Shown one piece after another: positions 1-8,096 of a stretch of DNA of 64,000 nt. The position numbers were made by a program, and so were the translations under genes. The notes beneath the pieces are model-generated. The model ran no database searches. It worked only from the letters and a program-made list of their open reading frames with translations, and was not told the origin of the DNA. The stretch is from Streptomyces qinglanensis (GTDB lineage Bacteria > Actinomycetota > Actinomycetes > Streptomycetales > Streptomycetaceae). Numbering within the stretch: position 1 is the stretch's first letter; each line of letters opens with the position of its first letter. The stretch is taken from NCBI RefSeq assembly GCF_900111245.1, contig NZ_FOGO01000014.1, forward strand, positions 124,001 through 188,000, written 5' to 3'.

Positions 1-430
1 AGGTGCGGCCCACCATGAACGACACCAGGGGCGGATCCAGCGACAGGGAGGCGAAGGACTGGCAGGCGAACCCCGCCGGCCCCGGTGTCCCGCCGGTCTC
101 CGCCGCGGAGGAGGCACGTGCCGGGGTCCGTTCGCCAGGGTCCGGCGCAGCGGGCGCGGTGACGACGGTGACCCCCGAGGCGAAGCCGCCGAGCACGCGC
201 CGGAAGTGGGCCGGATCGACGGGGGCGCGCTCGTCCTCGCGCACGGCGCGCAGGTCGGCCTTGGGGAGCGTGCCGGACTCCGCGCCCGTTCCGGTGCCCG
301 GTCGGTCCGTGCCGGGCCGTCCGGAGCCGGGGTGGGTGTTGCGCGCACCGCGGGTGGCGCGGGCGGCCGGTGCGCCTGCGGCGCGCAGATAGCGCACCGC
401 GGTGGCTGCCATTCCAGCGTGTCCCATCAT
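1..430 (-). CDS. Flavin reductase-like protein (partial, N-terminal part)
   Basis: Reads leftward and runs off the window, with 143 codons visible. After about 70 Ala/Arg/Gly-rich residues comes the start of a DIM6/NTAB flavin-reductase domain: FRRVLGGFASGVTVVTA, then GFACQSFASLSLDPPLVSFM. The family supplies reduced FMN or FAD to two-component monooxygenases. Two ATG codons lie at 430 and 427; upstream reading is closed. Between the two conserved blocks is an unusual Pro/Ala-rich insertion of about 25 residues. The gene lies 172 bp downstream of the crotonase gene on the same strand but has its own TGACG palindrome at 444-458, so it probably belongs to the same regulon. Domain assignment is good; the oxygenase partner is unknown. 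Confidence 0.75.
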   Translation of the reverse strand, partial: MMGHAGMAATAVRYLRAAGAPAARATRGARNTHPGSGRPGTDRPGTGTGAESGTLPKADLRAVREDERAPVDPAHFRRVLGGFASGVTVVTAPAAPDPGERTPARASSAAETGGTPGPAGFACQSFASLSLDPPLVSFMVGRT

Positions 431-443
431 GGATTCATCGCAC

Positions 444-458
444 CTGATGCTTCGTCAG
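444..458. promoter_or_regulatory. Regulon operator, site 1
   Basis: CTGATGCTTCGTCAG, one mismatch from the shared palindrome CTGACG-NNN-CGTCAG. It ends 13 bp upstream of the flavin reductase start codon. Its operator role is inferred from recurrence in the window. Confidence 0.55.
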
Positions 459-602
459 ATCGGAAGTTGCGGACCGTTCCTCGCTGTCGTGCCGACGCGC
501 ACGGCAACTCCAGAGTAACCACGGTGCTCCACCCCGCCTCGAAGCCGGGTCCACGGCACCGGGCGGAGCGCGCCGGGCGCGGCCGAGGAGGGGCCGGGCC
601 GG

Positions 603-1643
603 TCAACGGCCCTCGAAGGCGGGATCGCGCCGCTCGACGAAGGCAGCCACGCCCTCCCGAGCGTCCCGGGTGGTCATATTGATCTCCTGCGCCCACGCCT
701 CGGCGGAGAACGCGGCCGAGCGGCCCGCGTGCTGCGCGGAGTCGACCAGCCGCTTGGTGAGGGCCAGCGCACGGGTCGGCCCGGCGGCCAGCCGTTCCGC
801 CCACTCCCGCGCGGTCCGCTCCAGGGCCGCAGCGGGCACGACCCGATTGACGAGCCCGAGCCGCTCGGCCTCCGCGGCGGGCAGCGCGTCCCCGAAGAAC
901 ATCAGCTCCTTCGCCCGCCGCGGCCCGACCAGCCCGGCCAGCAGATAGGCCCCGCCCCCGTCGGGCACCAGCCCGCGGCGTACGAACACCTCCACGAACG
1001 ACGCCTCCTCGGCGGCCAGCACCAGGTCGCAGGCCAGGGCGAGATGACAGCCGAGCCCCGCGGCGGTGCCGTTCACCGCGGCCAGCACCGGCTTCTCGCA
1101 GTCCAGTACGGCCGCGATCAGCCGCTGCGCCCCCCGTTCGAGCGTGCGGGCCACATCCCCGGCGACCCGCTCCCCGCTCCCGGAGCCGCTCCCGGAGCCA
1201 CCCCCGGCGCCGCCGCCTCCCGCCCCGCCTCCGGAGCCGCTTCTGAGGTCGGCACCGGAGCAGAAGCCCCGGCCCCGCCCGGTGAGGACGACGGCCCGGA
1301 CACCGGGATCCGCCGAGGCGTCGGCCAGCAGCGCGATGAGCCGCTCCCGCTGCGCCCAGGTGAGCGCGTTCAGCGTGTGCGGTCGGTCGAGGGTGATCCA
1401 CGAGACGGCGTTGCGGGTCGCCTGCGCGACCGCGCACTCCGGCGGCTCCTCCTGGGGCGCCCCGCGCACACGGGCGGCGCGGGCGGAGCCTCCCTCGCGT
1501 ACGGGCTCGGGCTCGCGCTCGGGCTCGGGCTCGGTCACAGGCTCGGGCTCGGGCTCGCACACGGGCTCGGTCACAGGCTCGGGCCCGGGCTCGGGGCCGG
1601 GCCCGGGCTCCGCGCGGGACATGTCACGAGGCGAGGACGTCAC
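603..1643 (-). CDS. Enoyl-CoA hydratase/isomerase family protein (crotonase)
   Basis: Probable 346-residue crotonase acting on a CoA thioester. GTG at 1643 is chosen because AAAGGAG lies 7 bp upstream; the open frame extends further without a site. The conserved core includes WITLDRPHTLNALT, the oxyanion-hole stretch GFCSGADL and NGTAAGLGCHLALACDL. The hydratase Glu of the GGGCEL motif is His here, and the second region reads LVPDGGG, more like PaaG-type isomerases than classical hydratases. Two oddities: an N-terminal linker of about 40 residues rich in Glu-Pro repeats, and a Gly/Ser-rich insertion after the oxyanion loop (about DNA 1185-1250). It follows the acyl-CoA ligase by 52 bp and is probably co-transcribed. 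The reaction is unproven. Confidence 0.85.
   Translation of the reverse strand: MTSSPRDMSRAEPGPGPEPGPEPVTEPVCEPEPEPVTEPEPEREPEPVREGGSARAARVRGAPQEEPPECAVAQATRNAVSWITLDRPHTLNALTWAQRERLIALLADASADPGVRAVVLTGRGRGFCSGADLRSGSGGGAGGGGAGGGSGSGSGSGERVAGDVARTLERGAQRLIAAVLDCEKPVLAAVNGTAAGLGCHLALACDLVLAAEEASFVEVFVRRGLVPDGGGAYLLAGLVGPRRAKELMFFGDALPAAEAERLGLVNRVVPAAALERTAREWAERLAAGPTRALALTKRLVDSAQHAGRSAAFSAEAWAQEINMTTRDAREGVAAFVERRDPAFEGR
1503..1610. repeat. GGCTCG hexamer array inside crotonase gene
   Basis: Imperfect tandem GGCTCG/GGCTCGGTCACA units encode the (Glu-Pro)n linker at the N terminus of the crotonase. The array keeps the reading frame. Confidence 0.8.
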
Positions 1644-1695
1644 TGTGCAGCTCCTTTCACCGGCCGGGCCGGGGGCGCCGATCGTCGGAGGGGGC

Positions 1696-3984
1696 TCAAC
1701 GGCAGACGGCCAGCGCGTCGAGTGCGACCGCGCCCTGTCCGCGCTCCAAAACCACCAGCGGGTTGATGTCCAGTTCCGCCAGCCCGCCGCTCCCGGTGTC
1801 CCCGCGGTGTGTGCCACCGTCGGGGCTCAGCTCCAGGGCCATGCGCTGCACCCGCAGGACGACCTCCACGAGCGCGTCGCTGTCGGCGGGCGGCCTGCCG
1901 CGCACCCCGTCCAGCAGTGCGGCGCCACGCAGTTCGCCCAGCATCGCGCGGGCCTCGTCCTCCCCGAAGGGCGGGACCCGCACCGCCGTGTCCCGCAGGA
2001 CCTCGATCAGCACGCCGCCCAGCCCCACCGTCACGGTCGGCCCGAACAGCTCGTCCTGGGTGATGCCCACCGCCATCTCGATGCCCGGATCGACCAACTG
2101 GCACACCAGCACGCCCTCCGGCTCGACACCTTCGGCCAGGGCGCACTCGGTCAGTTCGCGATAGGTGTCCCGCACCTGGCTGGCGGAGGTCAGGCCGAGC
2201 CGGACGAGGCCGTACTCGCTCTTGTGCGCGAGCTGCGGCGCCGACGCCTTCATCACGACCGGATAGCCGACCTGCGCCGCCGCGCGGACCGCGCCCGCCG
2301 CACTGGTGCACAGGTGCTCGCGGGGGACGCGGATGCCGTAGGCGCGCAGCAGTTGCTTGCCCGCGTGCTCGCTCAAGGAGTGCCCCGGGCGCAGCAGCCC
2401 CTGGGCCTTGCGGAACGAGGGGGAGGGGTTGCGCGGCACCTCGTCGAAGGGGGAGCGGTAGTTCCGGGTGAAGCGGTGGTGGTCGAAGTAGGCGCGGAGG
2501 GCCCGCACGCAGTTGCCGAACGTGCGGAAGGTCGCCACCCGCGAGGAGCCCAGCAGGGTGTGCCGGTAGGCGTCCTCGGTGCCCACCGGGGAGCCCCATA
2601 CGACGCAGACCAGCTTGTCCGTCTCCTCGGCGGCGTCCACCAGGTCCTGGGCCAGCCTGTCGCTCATCGGCGGGAAGGGCCCGGTGATGGGGCAGACCAG
2701 CACGCCGACGTCCGGGTCCGCCAGCAGCGCGTCGATGATCTTCCGGCCGCGCCCGTCGCCCACCGGGTGCCCCCCGTTGTCGACGGGGTTGGCGACCGGG
2801 AGGTAGTCGGGAATCCACTGGTGCAGCTCCGCCTGCTTCCGCGGGGAGAGGGCGGGCAGGCTCAGCCCCTCGGCGGTGGCCAGGTCGGCGAAGTGCGCCC
2901 CCGTGCCGCCCGATATCGCGTGCACGGCCACGCCCTCCGCCCGCGGCGGCCGGGCGCGCGCCAGCAGCGCGGCGGTGTCCTGCAACTCGTCCAGTCCGCT
3001 CACCCGGGTGACGCCGAACTGCCGCATCGCCGCGTCCGCGGTCGCGTCCGCTCCGGTGAGCTTCCCGGTGTGCGACGCGGCTGTCCGCGCGCCGGTCTCG
3101 GTGCGGCCCACCTTCACCGCGACGACCGGGACGCCGCGGCGCGCGGCGCGGTCGGCCGCCAGCAGGAAGGAGCGGCCGTCCTTGAGCCCCTCCAGATATG
3201 CGGCGACGGCCCCGACCTCGGGCAGGGTGGCGAAGTAGGAGAGGAAGTCCGCCGTCTCCAGATCCGCCTCGTTGCCGGTCGGCGCCCAGTGCGAGACCCG
3301 GATGCCCAGCTCCTGGAGGGCGAAGACGGGGCGCCCCTGGTGGCCGGACTGCGTGATCAGGGCGATGGCAGGCCCTTCGAGGTCCTCGCGGAAGTACTCG
3401 AAGGCGTTGAGGTTGGTGTTCGGGCCCAGCAGCCGCACCCCCGAGCGTGCGGCGGCCTCCGCGAGCCGGGCCTGCGCGGCCGCACCCGCCTCGCCGGTCT
3501 CGGCGAACCCGGAGGCGAAGACGACGGCGAACCGGGTCTTGGTGCCCTCCAGTTGGGCGAGGACGGGCAGTGGGTCGGCGACGAGCAGCACGGCCGTGTC
3601 CACCGGTTCGGGCAGTGCGGCGACGCTGGGGGCGCAGGGCAGCCCGAAGACCGTGCGCCGGTTCGGGTGCACCGGGTGCAGGCGCGCACCGACCCGCTCG
3701 GCCCAGTCGACCAGTCGGCGGGTGATCCCGGTGTGCGGCCGTCCCTCGGCGTCCGAGGCGCCGACGACGGCCACGGCCTCCGGGCGGAAGAACCGCTCCA
3801 GGTCCGGCACCGGCGCGTGCAGCGGCCGCCCGCTGACGTCGAGCGCCGCGCACGCGGGGTCTGCGGCGTCGGCGGCGTCCCGGGCCCGGCCGTGCACGGC
3901 GCCGCCGGGCGCGCGTTCGCCGCAGGCCAGTACCCGGGCCGAGCGTGCGGTCGTGGTGAGGGTCCCGTGAGTCGATCCGAGCAT
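1696..3984 (-). CDS. NDP-forming acyl-CoA ligase-like protein
   Basis: A 762-residue single-chain protein of the acetate-CoA ligase (ADP-forming)/succinyl-CoA synthetase-like family. Order: an N-terminal CoA-binding Rossmann domain (FRPEAVAVVGAS), a succinyl-CoA ligase-like flavodoxin domain containing ASHTGKLTG near the expected phospho-His region, then a C-terminal ATP-grasp domain (VGYPVVMKASAPQLAHKSE, ending with a LDINPLVVL strand). The family makes or breaks acyl-CoA with ATP/ADP and phosphate. The first 60 residues are not conserved-looking, so the true start may be internal; ATG 3984 has GAGAG just upstream. It leads an operon with the crotonase, under two palindromic operators at 4040-4078. 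Substrate unknown; an acyl-CoA synthetase for the pathway acid is likely. Confidence 0.85.
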   Translation of the reverse strand: MLGSTHGTLTTTARSARVLACGERAPGGAVHGRARDAADAADPACAALDVSGRPLHAPVPDLERFFRPEAVAVVGASDAEGRPHTGITRRLVDWAERVGARLHPVHPNRRTVFGLPCAPSVAALPEPVDTAVLLVADPLPVLAQLEGTKTRFAVVFASGFAETGEAGAAAQARLAEAAARSGVRLLGPNTNLNAFEYFREDLEGPAIALITQSGHQGRPVFALQELGIRVSHWAPTGNEADLETADFLSYFATLPEVGAVAAYLEGLKDGRSFLLAADRAARRGVPVVAVKVGRTETGARTAASHTGKLTGADATADAAMRQFGVTRVSGLDELQDTAALLARARPPRAEGVAVHAISGGTGAHFADLATAEGLSLPALSPRKQAELHQWIPDYLPVANPVDNGGHPVGDGRGRKIIDALLADPDVGVLVCPITGPFPPMSDRLAQDLVDAAEETDKLVCVVWGSPVGTEDAYRHTLLGSSRVATFRTFGNCVRALRAYFDHHRFTRNYRSPFDEVPRNPSPSFRKAQGLLRPGHSLSEHAGKQLLRAYGIRVPREHLCTSAAGAVRAAAQVGYPVVMKASAPQLAHKSEYGLVRLGLTSASQVRDTYRELTECALAEGVEPEGVLVCQLVDPGIEMAVGITQDELFGPTVTVGLGGVLIEVLRDTAVRVPPFGEDEARAMLGELRGAALLDGVRGRPPADSDALVEVVLRVQRMALELSPDGGTHRGDTGSGGLAELDINPLVVLERGQGAVALDALAVCR

Positions 3985-4039
3985 GTTCTCTCGCCCACTC
4001 CCGTGTGGTGGCCTGCCGGGGACTGACGCCTCCCGAGAA

Positions 4040-4054
4040 CTGACGCTGTGTCAG
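4040..4054. promoter_or_regulatory. Regulon operator, site 2
   Basis: CTGACGCTGTGTCAG, one mismatch from the consensus. It lies 24 bp centre to centre from site 3. A further half-site CTGACG starts at 4023. All lie upstream of the leftward acyl-CoA ligase operon. Confidence 0.65.
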
Positions 4055-4063
4055 ATTACTGAA

Positions 4064-4078
4064 CTGACGCAACGTCAG
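4064..4078. promoter_or_regulatory. Regulon operator, site 3
   Basis: CTGACGCAACGTCAG, a perfect 6+3+6 palindrome about 80 bp upstream of the acyl-CoA ligase start. With site 2 it forms the only tandem operator facing a single gene. Confidence 0.75.
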
Positions 4079-4280
4079 GAACCCCTCGTGCAGCGGACCG
4101 ACGCCGCTGGGCCCGGCGGCGGTCGGCCCGAGCGGCGCGACGCCGCTGCCGTTGCGGCCGTCGTCGCCGGTCGCTCGGCCGGTGGCCCGAGCCCCGCCGC
4201 GGTGGCCCGATGCGCCCCGGGGCGCGCGTCCCCGGCGGGCATCGGCTCCTGGGCGCCGCCGGGGCCCTGCGGCTCTCCGC

Positions 4281-5456
4281 TCAGCGCGCGGCGCGCGCCA
4301 CGGCCCTGGCGATCCGGCCGGCGTCCAGCGACAGTTCGCGCAGGGTGCCGCTCAGCGGATTCGAGAAGCCCGTGAAATAGAGGGCAGGCGCATCCGGGTG
4401 GGTGCGGCGGCCGTGTGCGCGGGGCAGGCCGCGGGAGTCGAGCACTCCCAGATGGCCGACCAGGTCCTCCAGGCCGCGCCGGTACCCGGTGGCGGCGACG
4501 ACCACCTCGGGGGAGAGCGTCTCACCGTCCACGAGCGACACCTTGCCGCCGTCGAACGACTCGACGGCGGCCACCGGCTCGACCTTGCCGCGCCGTACCG
4601 CGGCCACGAGCCCCACGTCCAGTACCGGGGTCGCGCCCTGGCGGGCCCGGGTGTAGAGGCCCGTCTCCGGGCGGGGCAGCCCGTGCCGGGTCAGGTCCGG
4701 ACCGGACATCCTGACGAGCTGCGCGGCCAGCCCGTCGCCGAGCCGCACCGGCAGCCTCCGGCCCAGGATCGCGCCGAGTTGCGAGGGCCAGCCGAGAGTG
4801 GAGCGGCGGAGGATGTGCGGAGGGGTGCGCACGGCCAGCCGGACGCGTCCGGCGCCGCCCTCGGCGAGGTCTGCGGCTATCTCGGCGCCGGTGTTCCCCG
4901 CGCCCACCACCAGGACGTCGCGACCGGCGTAGGGCGCGGGGGAGCGGTAATGGGAGGCGTGCAGCAGTTCCCCGGTGAAGTCGTCGCGGCCGGGCCAGGA
5001 GGGTACGTAGGGGGTGTGGTTGTAGCCGGTCGCGACGACGACGGCGGGTGCGGTCAGCCGCCGTCCGCCGTTGGCGTGCAGGATCCACCGTGCGCCGCCC
5101 GCGGGGGCCGGTGCGCCTTCCGTGTCGTCGGCCCGCTCCAGCCTGTGCACCTCGACCCCGGTGGCCAGTTCGATGCGGTGGTGCGCCGCGTATTGCTCCA
5201 GGTAGCGCACCACGTCGTCGCGGGCGACCCAGCGTCCGTACGCGCGGGGCAGGGGCAGCCCGGGGAGTGCGGACCGGGCCCGGGTGGTGTGCAGGCGCAG
5301 CCGGTCGTAGTGGCCGCGCCAGGAGGAGCCGACGGCGTCGCTCCGCTCCAGTACGACGGAGCTGATGCCGCGCTCCCGCAGGGCCGCGGCGGTGGCCAGG
5401 CCCCCGGGGCCGGCTCCGAGAATGTGGACGGGTGTGCCGCTGTCGGACATGGGCAT
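4281..5456 (-). CDS. Flavin-containing monooxygenase (YUCCA/CzcO-like)
   Basis: Predicted 391-residue FAD/NADPH monooxygenase or Baeyer-Villiger-like enzyme. FAD fold near residue 8 (HILGAGPGGLATAAAL), the SSWRGHYDRLRLHT stretch typical of YUCCA/CzcO-like FMOs, a second Rossmann motif for NADPH (VVGAGNTGAEIA) and a late VVVAATGYR motif. The open frame extends upstream of 5456, but homology starts just after the paired ATGs at 5456 and 5450. A TAGGAT element (5464-5469) sits about 8 bp before ATG 5456, so a leaderless transcript is possible. It diverges from the DUF35 gene across the best operator of the window, 5537-5557. Likely inserts oxygen into a pathway intermediate. Confidence 0.8.
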   Translation of the reverse strand: MPMSDSGTPVHILGAGPGGLATAAALRERGISSVVLERSDAVGSSWRGHYDRLRLHTTRARSALPGLPLPRAYGRWVARDDVVRYLEQYAAHHRIELATGVEVHRLERADDTEGAPAPAGGARWILHANGGRRLTAPAVVVATGYNHTPYVPSWPGRDDFTGELLHASHYRSPAPYAGRDVLVVGAGNTGAEIAADLAEGGAGRVRLAVRTPPHILRRSTLGWPSQLGAILGRRLPVRLGDGLAAQLVRMSGPDLTRHGLPRPETGLYTRARQGATPVLDVGLVAAVRRGKVEPVAAVESFDGGKVSLVDGETLSPEVVVAATGYRRGLEDLVGHLGVLDSRGLPRAHGRRTHPDAPALYFTGFSNPLSGTLRELSLDAGRIARAVARAAR

Positions 5457-5536
5457 GACCACAATCCTAGAGTGGCCCCGTCGGCTCTTGCGGACGAGCA
5501 CCCGGAAGTCTTGCGGGCGAGCGCCCGGAGGCCCTA

Positions 5537-5557
5537 CAACTGACGTGCCGTCAGTTG
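5537..5557. promoter_or_regulatory. Regulon operator, site 4 (longest palindrome)
   Basis: A perfect 9+3+9 palindrome with core CTGACGTGCCGTCAG at 5540-5554, extended by CAA/TTG arms. It lies between the divergent flavin monooxygenase and DUF35 genes and could control both. Confidence 0.8.
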
Positions 5558-5623
5558 TCGCGGGCGACCGCGCCCGGACCGCGCCCCGGGCGCGGCGGCA
5601 CGTCGTCGGTGCGAGGGGGTTCC

Positions 5624-6160
5624 GTGAGCGGACCAGCAGCACAGCAGCGGTTCGACCTGCCGGACATCGACGCCTTCACCGCGCCGTACTGGCAGGCCGC
5701 CGCCGAGGGGCGGCTCCTGGTGCGGCGCTGCCGCGCCGAGGGCTGCGGCGCGGTGCACCACTATCCGCGCGAGTTCTGCCCGCACTGCTGGAGTGCGGAC
5801 GTCGACTGGGAGGAGGCCGACGGCCGGGCCACCCTCTACACCTGGTCCGTCGTCCACCGCAACGACCTGCCGCCCTTCGCGGCCCGGGTCCCGTATGCGG
5901 CGGCTGTGGTCGAGCTCGCGGAGGGGCCGCGCATGATGACGGAGGTCACGGACTGCCCGCCGGAGGCACTGCGGACGGGGATGGCGCTGCGGGTCGCCTT
6001 CCGGCCGGTGGACGCGGCCCTGACGGCCCCGACGGCCCCGACCGCGCCCGGCGACGGGGACGCGAAGGGCGCGAAGGGCGCGAAGGGCATGGAGGGCATG
6101 GAGGGTGGCGAGGGCGCCCGGCCGCTGCTCGTGCCAGTCTTCCGGCCCGCCGGGGAGTAG
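5624..6160 (+). CDS. DUF35 Zn-ribbon/OB-fold protein 1
   Basis: 178 residues, starting at GTG 5624 with GAGGGGG upstream. Contains a rubredoxin-like Zn ribbon (CRAEGCG then FCPHC) followed by an OB-fold segment (TLYTWSVVHRNDLPPF, PYAAAVVELAEGPRMM). DUF35 proteins bind acyl-CoA and partner thiolase-like Ltp proteins; ChsH2-Ltp2 is the steroid side-chain aldolase example. A DUF35-binding thiolase-like partner lies at 6752-7945 on the other strand. Oddity: near the C terminus an insertion of TAP and GAK/MEG repeats (DNA about 6020-6115) interrupts the usual short tail. Role as the acyl-CoA-binding half of an aldolase or thiolase complex is inferred. Confidence 0.8.
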   Translation: MSGPAAQQRFDLPDIDAFTAPYWQAAAEGRLLVRRCRAEGCGAVHHYPREFCPHCWSADVDWEEADGRATLYTWSVVHRNDLPPFAARVPYAAAVVELAEGPRMMTEVTDCPPEALRTGMALRVAFRPVDAALTAPTAPTAPGDGDAKGAKGAKGMEGMEGGEGARPLLVPVFRPAGE

Positions 6161-6216
6161 TCGCTCCCGAGGGTAATCGCTGGTGCGAAGGGCCGTGTCT
6201 GCCGCATGCTGGCCGG

Positions 6217-6705
6217 GTGCAGATCCGAACCGCCACCGAGGCCGACTGGCCCGCCATCCGTCCTTTCCTCCTGCGCATCGTCGCCGCGGGGGAGACTTAC
6301 ACCTACCCCCGCGACATGGACGAGGACGCGGCCCGCGACGCCTGGATGCTCCCGCCGCCCGGCCGCACCGTCGTGGCCGTGGACGACGACGGAACGGTGC
6401 TCGGGTCCGCCAAGATGAACCCCAACCACATGGGCGGCGCCGCGCACATCGCCAGTGCGAGCTTCATGGTCGACCCGGACCACGCGGGCAAGGGCGTCGG
6501 CCGGGCACTGGGCGAGCACGCGCTGGAGTGGGCCAGGCGGGAGGGCTACCGGGCGATGCAGTTCAACGCCGTGGTGGAGACCAACACCGCCGCTGTGGCG
6601 CTGTGGAAGTCGCTCGGCTTCGAGATCGTCGCCACCCTGGAGGAGGGCTTCCTGCACCCCCGGCACGGGTATGTGGGGCTGCACATCATGTACCAGCGGT
6701 TCTAG
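6217..6705 (+). CDS. GNAT family N-acetyltransferase
   Basis: A 162-residue GCN5-type acetyltransferase. The acetyl-CoA loop is VDPDHAGKGVGRALG (R/Q-x-x-G-x-G type), preceded by the beta strand ASFMVDP and followed by the NTAAVALWKSLGFE motif typical of the fold. The start GTG 6217 fits the domain, although no strong ribosome site precedes it. It lies 56 bp downstream of the DUF35 gene and may be co-transcribed. Its tail-to-tail neighbour is the thiolase. The substrate cannot be predicted and a link to the catabolic pathway is only positional. Confidence 0.8.
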   Translation: MQIRTATEADWPAIRPFLLRIVAAGETYTYPRDMDEDAARDAWMLPPPGRTVVAVDDDGTVLGSAKMNPNHMGGAAHIASASFMVDPDHAGKGVGRALGEHALEWARREGYRAMQFNAVVETNTAAVALWKSLGFEIVATLEEGFLHPRHGYVGLHIMYQRF

Positions 6706-6751
6706 CGGCGGCCGACGGATCGGCACCGGCGGTTCCGCACGACCGCCCGGT

Positions 6752-7945
6752 TCAGCCGCGCCCCAGCACCACCGTTCCGGACGAGCAGAACCAGCCGCCC
6801 GTCCCCGAGGCGACGGCCAGTTCGGGCAGTGTCCCGTCGCGCCGGCGGACCTGCCGGCCGGCGCCGGCCTCGCCGCGGAGCTGCCGGACCGCCTCGACGA
6901 GCAGGAACAGCCCGCGCATCCCCGGATGGCAGGCGGACAGCCCGCCGCCGTCGGTGTTCACCGGCAGCGCACCCTCCCGCAGCAGCCGCCCGCCCTCGAC
7001 GAACGCGCCGCCCTCGCCCTTGGCGCAGAAGCCCAGGTCCTCCAGCGTCACGAGGGTCATGTAGGTGAAGGCGTCGTAGATCTCCGCCAGATCGATGTCC
7101 TGCGGGGTCACTCCGGCCCGCGCGAAGGCGGCGGGTCCGGAGACGGCGGCGGGGGAGACGGTGAAGTCCGCCCATTCGGACATCGTCGTGTGCGAGACCG
7201 CGGTGCCCGAGCCGAGGATCCACACCGGTTCCGCGGCCAGGTCGGGCACCAGGTCCTCGGCGACGAGCAGCACGGCGCAGCCTCCGTCGGTGCGCACGCA
7301 GCAGTGCAGCTTGGTGAACGGGTCGGCGATCAGCGGTCCCGACAGCACGTCCGCCACGGTGATCGGCTCGCGGCGGAGCGCCTCGGGATTGGCCGCGGCG
7401 TTGGCGCGGGCCTGCACGGCGACCTGGGCGAGCTGTTCGAGGGTGGTGCCGTACTGGTGCATGTGCCGGCGGGCGGCCATCGCGTACTTGGCGACGAGCG
7501 TGTGCCCGTAGGGCACCTCGAACTGGAGGGGGCCGCGGGCGCCGAAGGAGAGGTCGGCGGTGCGGCGCCCGGCTTTGAGGTCGGCGCGCGGTGTCGCGCC
7601 GTAGACGAGGAGCACGGCGTCTGCCCGCCGCTGGGCTATGGCGTCCGCCGCGTGCGCGGCCATCACCTCCCAGGTGGCGCCGCCCACCGAGGTGGAGTCC
7701 ACCCAGGTGGGCTGCAGCCCCAGGTATTCGGCGACGTCCACCGGGGCCAGTGCGCCCAGCCCGGCCGAGGCGAGCCCGTCCACCTGGGAACGGTCGACTC
7801 CGGCGTCGGCCAGGGCGCGGCGGGCGGCCTGCGCGTGCAGGGCGTACGGCGTCGCTGCGGCGTCCGGTGCTCCCGTGTCGCAGAGCGCGACCCCGGCGAC
7901 CGCGACGCGGCGGGCGGTGTGATGCGGGCTGGTGGCGACCGGCAT
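6752..7945 (-). CDS. Ltp-type thiolase-like protein 1
   Basis: 397 residues with the thiolase fold of the SCP-x/lipid-transfer-protein group. Hallmarks: IYDAFTY, GFCAKGEGGAFVEGG, LPVNTDGGGLSACHPG and GLFLLVEAVRQLRGE. At the usual nucleophile position the sequence is SVGGATWE with no Cys, so a classic Claisen thiolase is unlikely; related proteins such as Ltp2 act as retro-aldolases together with a DUF35 partner. ATG 7945 has an operator starting only 5 bp upstream (7950-7964). It diverges from the acyl-CoA dehydrogenase. It probably cleaves a beta-hydroxy acyl-CoA with DUF35 protein 1; this is inference. Confidence 0.85.
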   Translation of the reverse strand: MPVATSPHHTARRVAVAGVALCDTGAPDAAATPYALHAQAARRALADAGVDRSQVDGLASAGLGALAPVDVAEYLGLQPTWVDSTSVGGATWEVMAAHAADAIAQRRADAVLLVYGATPRADLKAGRRTADLSFGARGPLQFEVPYGHTLVAKYAMAARRHMHQYGTTLEQLAQVAVQARANAAANPEALRREPITVADVLSGPLIADPFTKLHCCVRTDGGCAVLLVAEDLVPDLAAEPVWILGSGTAVSHTTMSEWADFTVSPAAVSGPAAFARAGVTPQDIDLAEIYDAFTYMTLVTLEDLGFCAKGEGGAFVEGGRLLREGALPVNTDGGGLSACHPGMRGLFLLVEAVRQLRGEAGAGRQVRRRDGTLPELAVASGTGGWFCSSGTVVLGRG

Positions 7946-7949
7946 GAAA

Positions 7950-7964
7950 CTGACGGTACATCAG
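7950..7964. promoter_or_regulatory. Regulon operator, site 5
   Basis: CTGACGGTACATCAG, one mismatch. It lies directly against the ATG of the leftward thiolase (4 bp between), so it overlaps the 5' leader or transcription start. Confidence 0.65.
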
Positions 7965-8034
7965 ATACGGCGCCGGGTGGCAGGGGCCGTGCCGGGTGCG
8001 CGGACCCTGGGCATTCCGTCCGCCGGTCTCTAAT

Positions 8035-8049
8035 ATGACGCTCCGTCAG
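8035..8049. promoter_or_regulatory. Regulon operator, site 6
   Basis: ATGACGCTCCGTCAG, perfect in the TGACG/CGTCA core. It lies 47 bp upstream of the acyl-CoA dehydrogenase start and 85 bp from site 5, so each divergent gene has its own site. Confidence 0.75.
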
Positions 8050-8096
8050 TCATCGAGTCCGAGTCCGCCGTCGTCGAACCGCAGGGGGCGCTGCCC

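Noticed and set aside
1066..4026. 986-codon open frame on the plus strand
   Set aside because: It lies antisense to the ligase and crotonase genes, has no domain, and is Arg/Pro/His-rich as expected for a GC-rich shadow frame.
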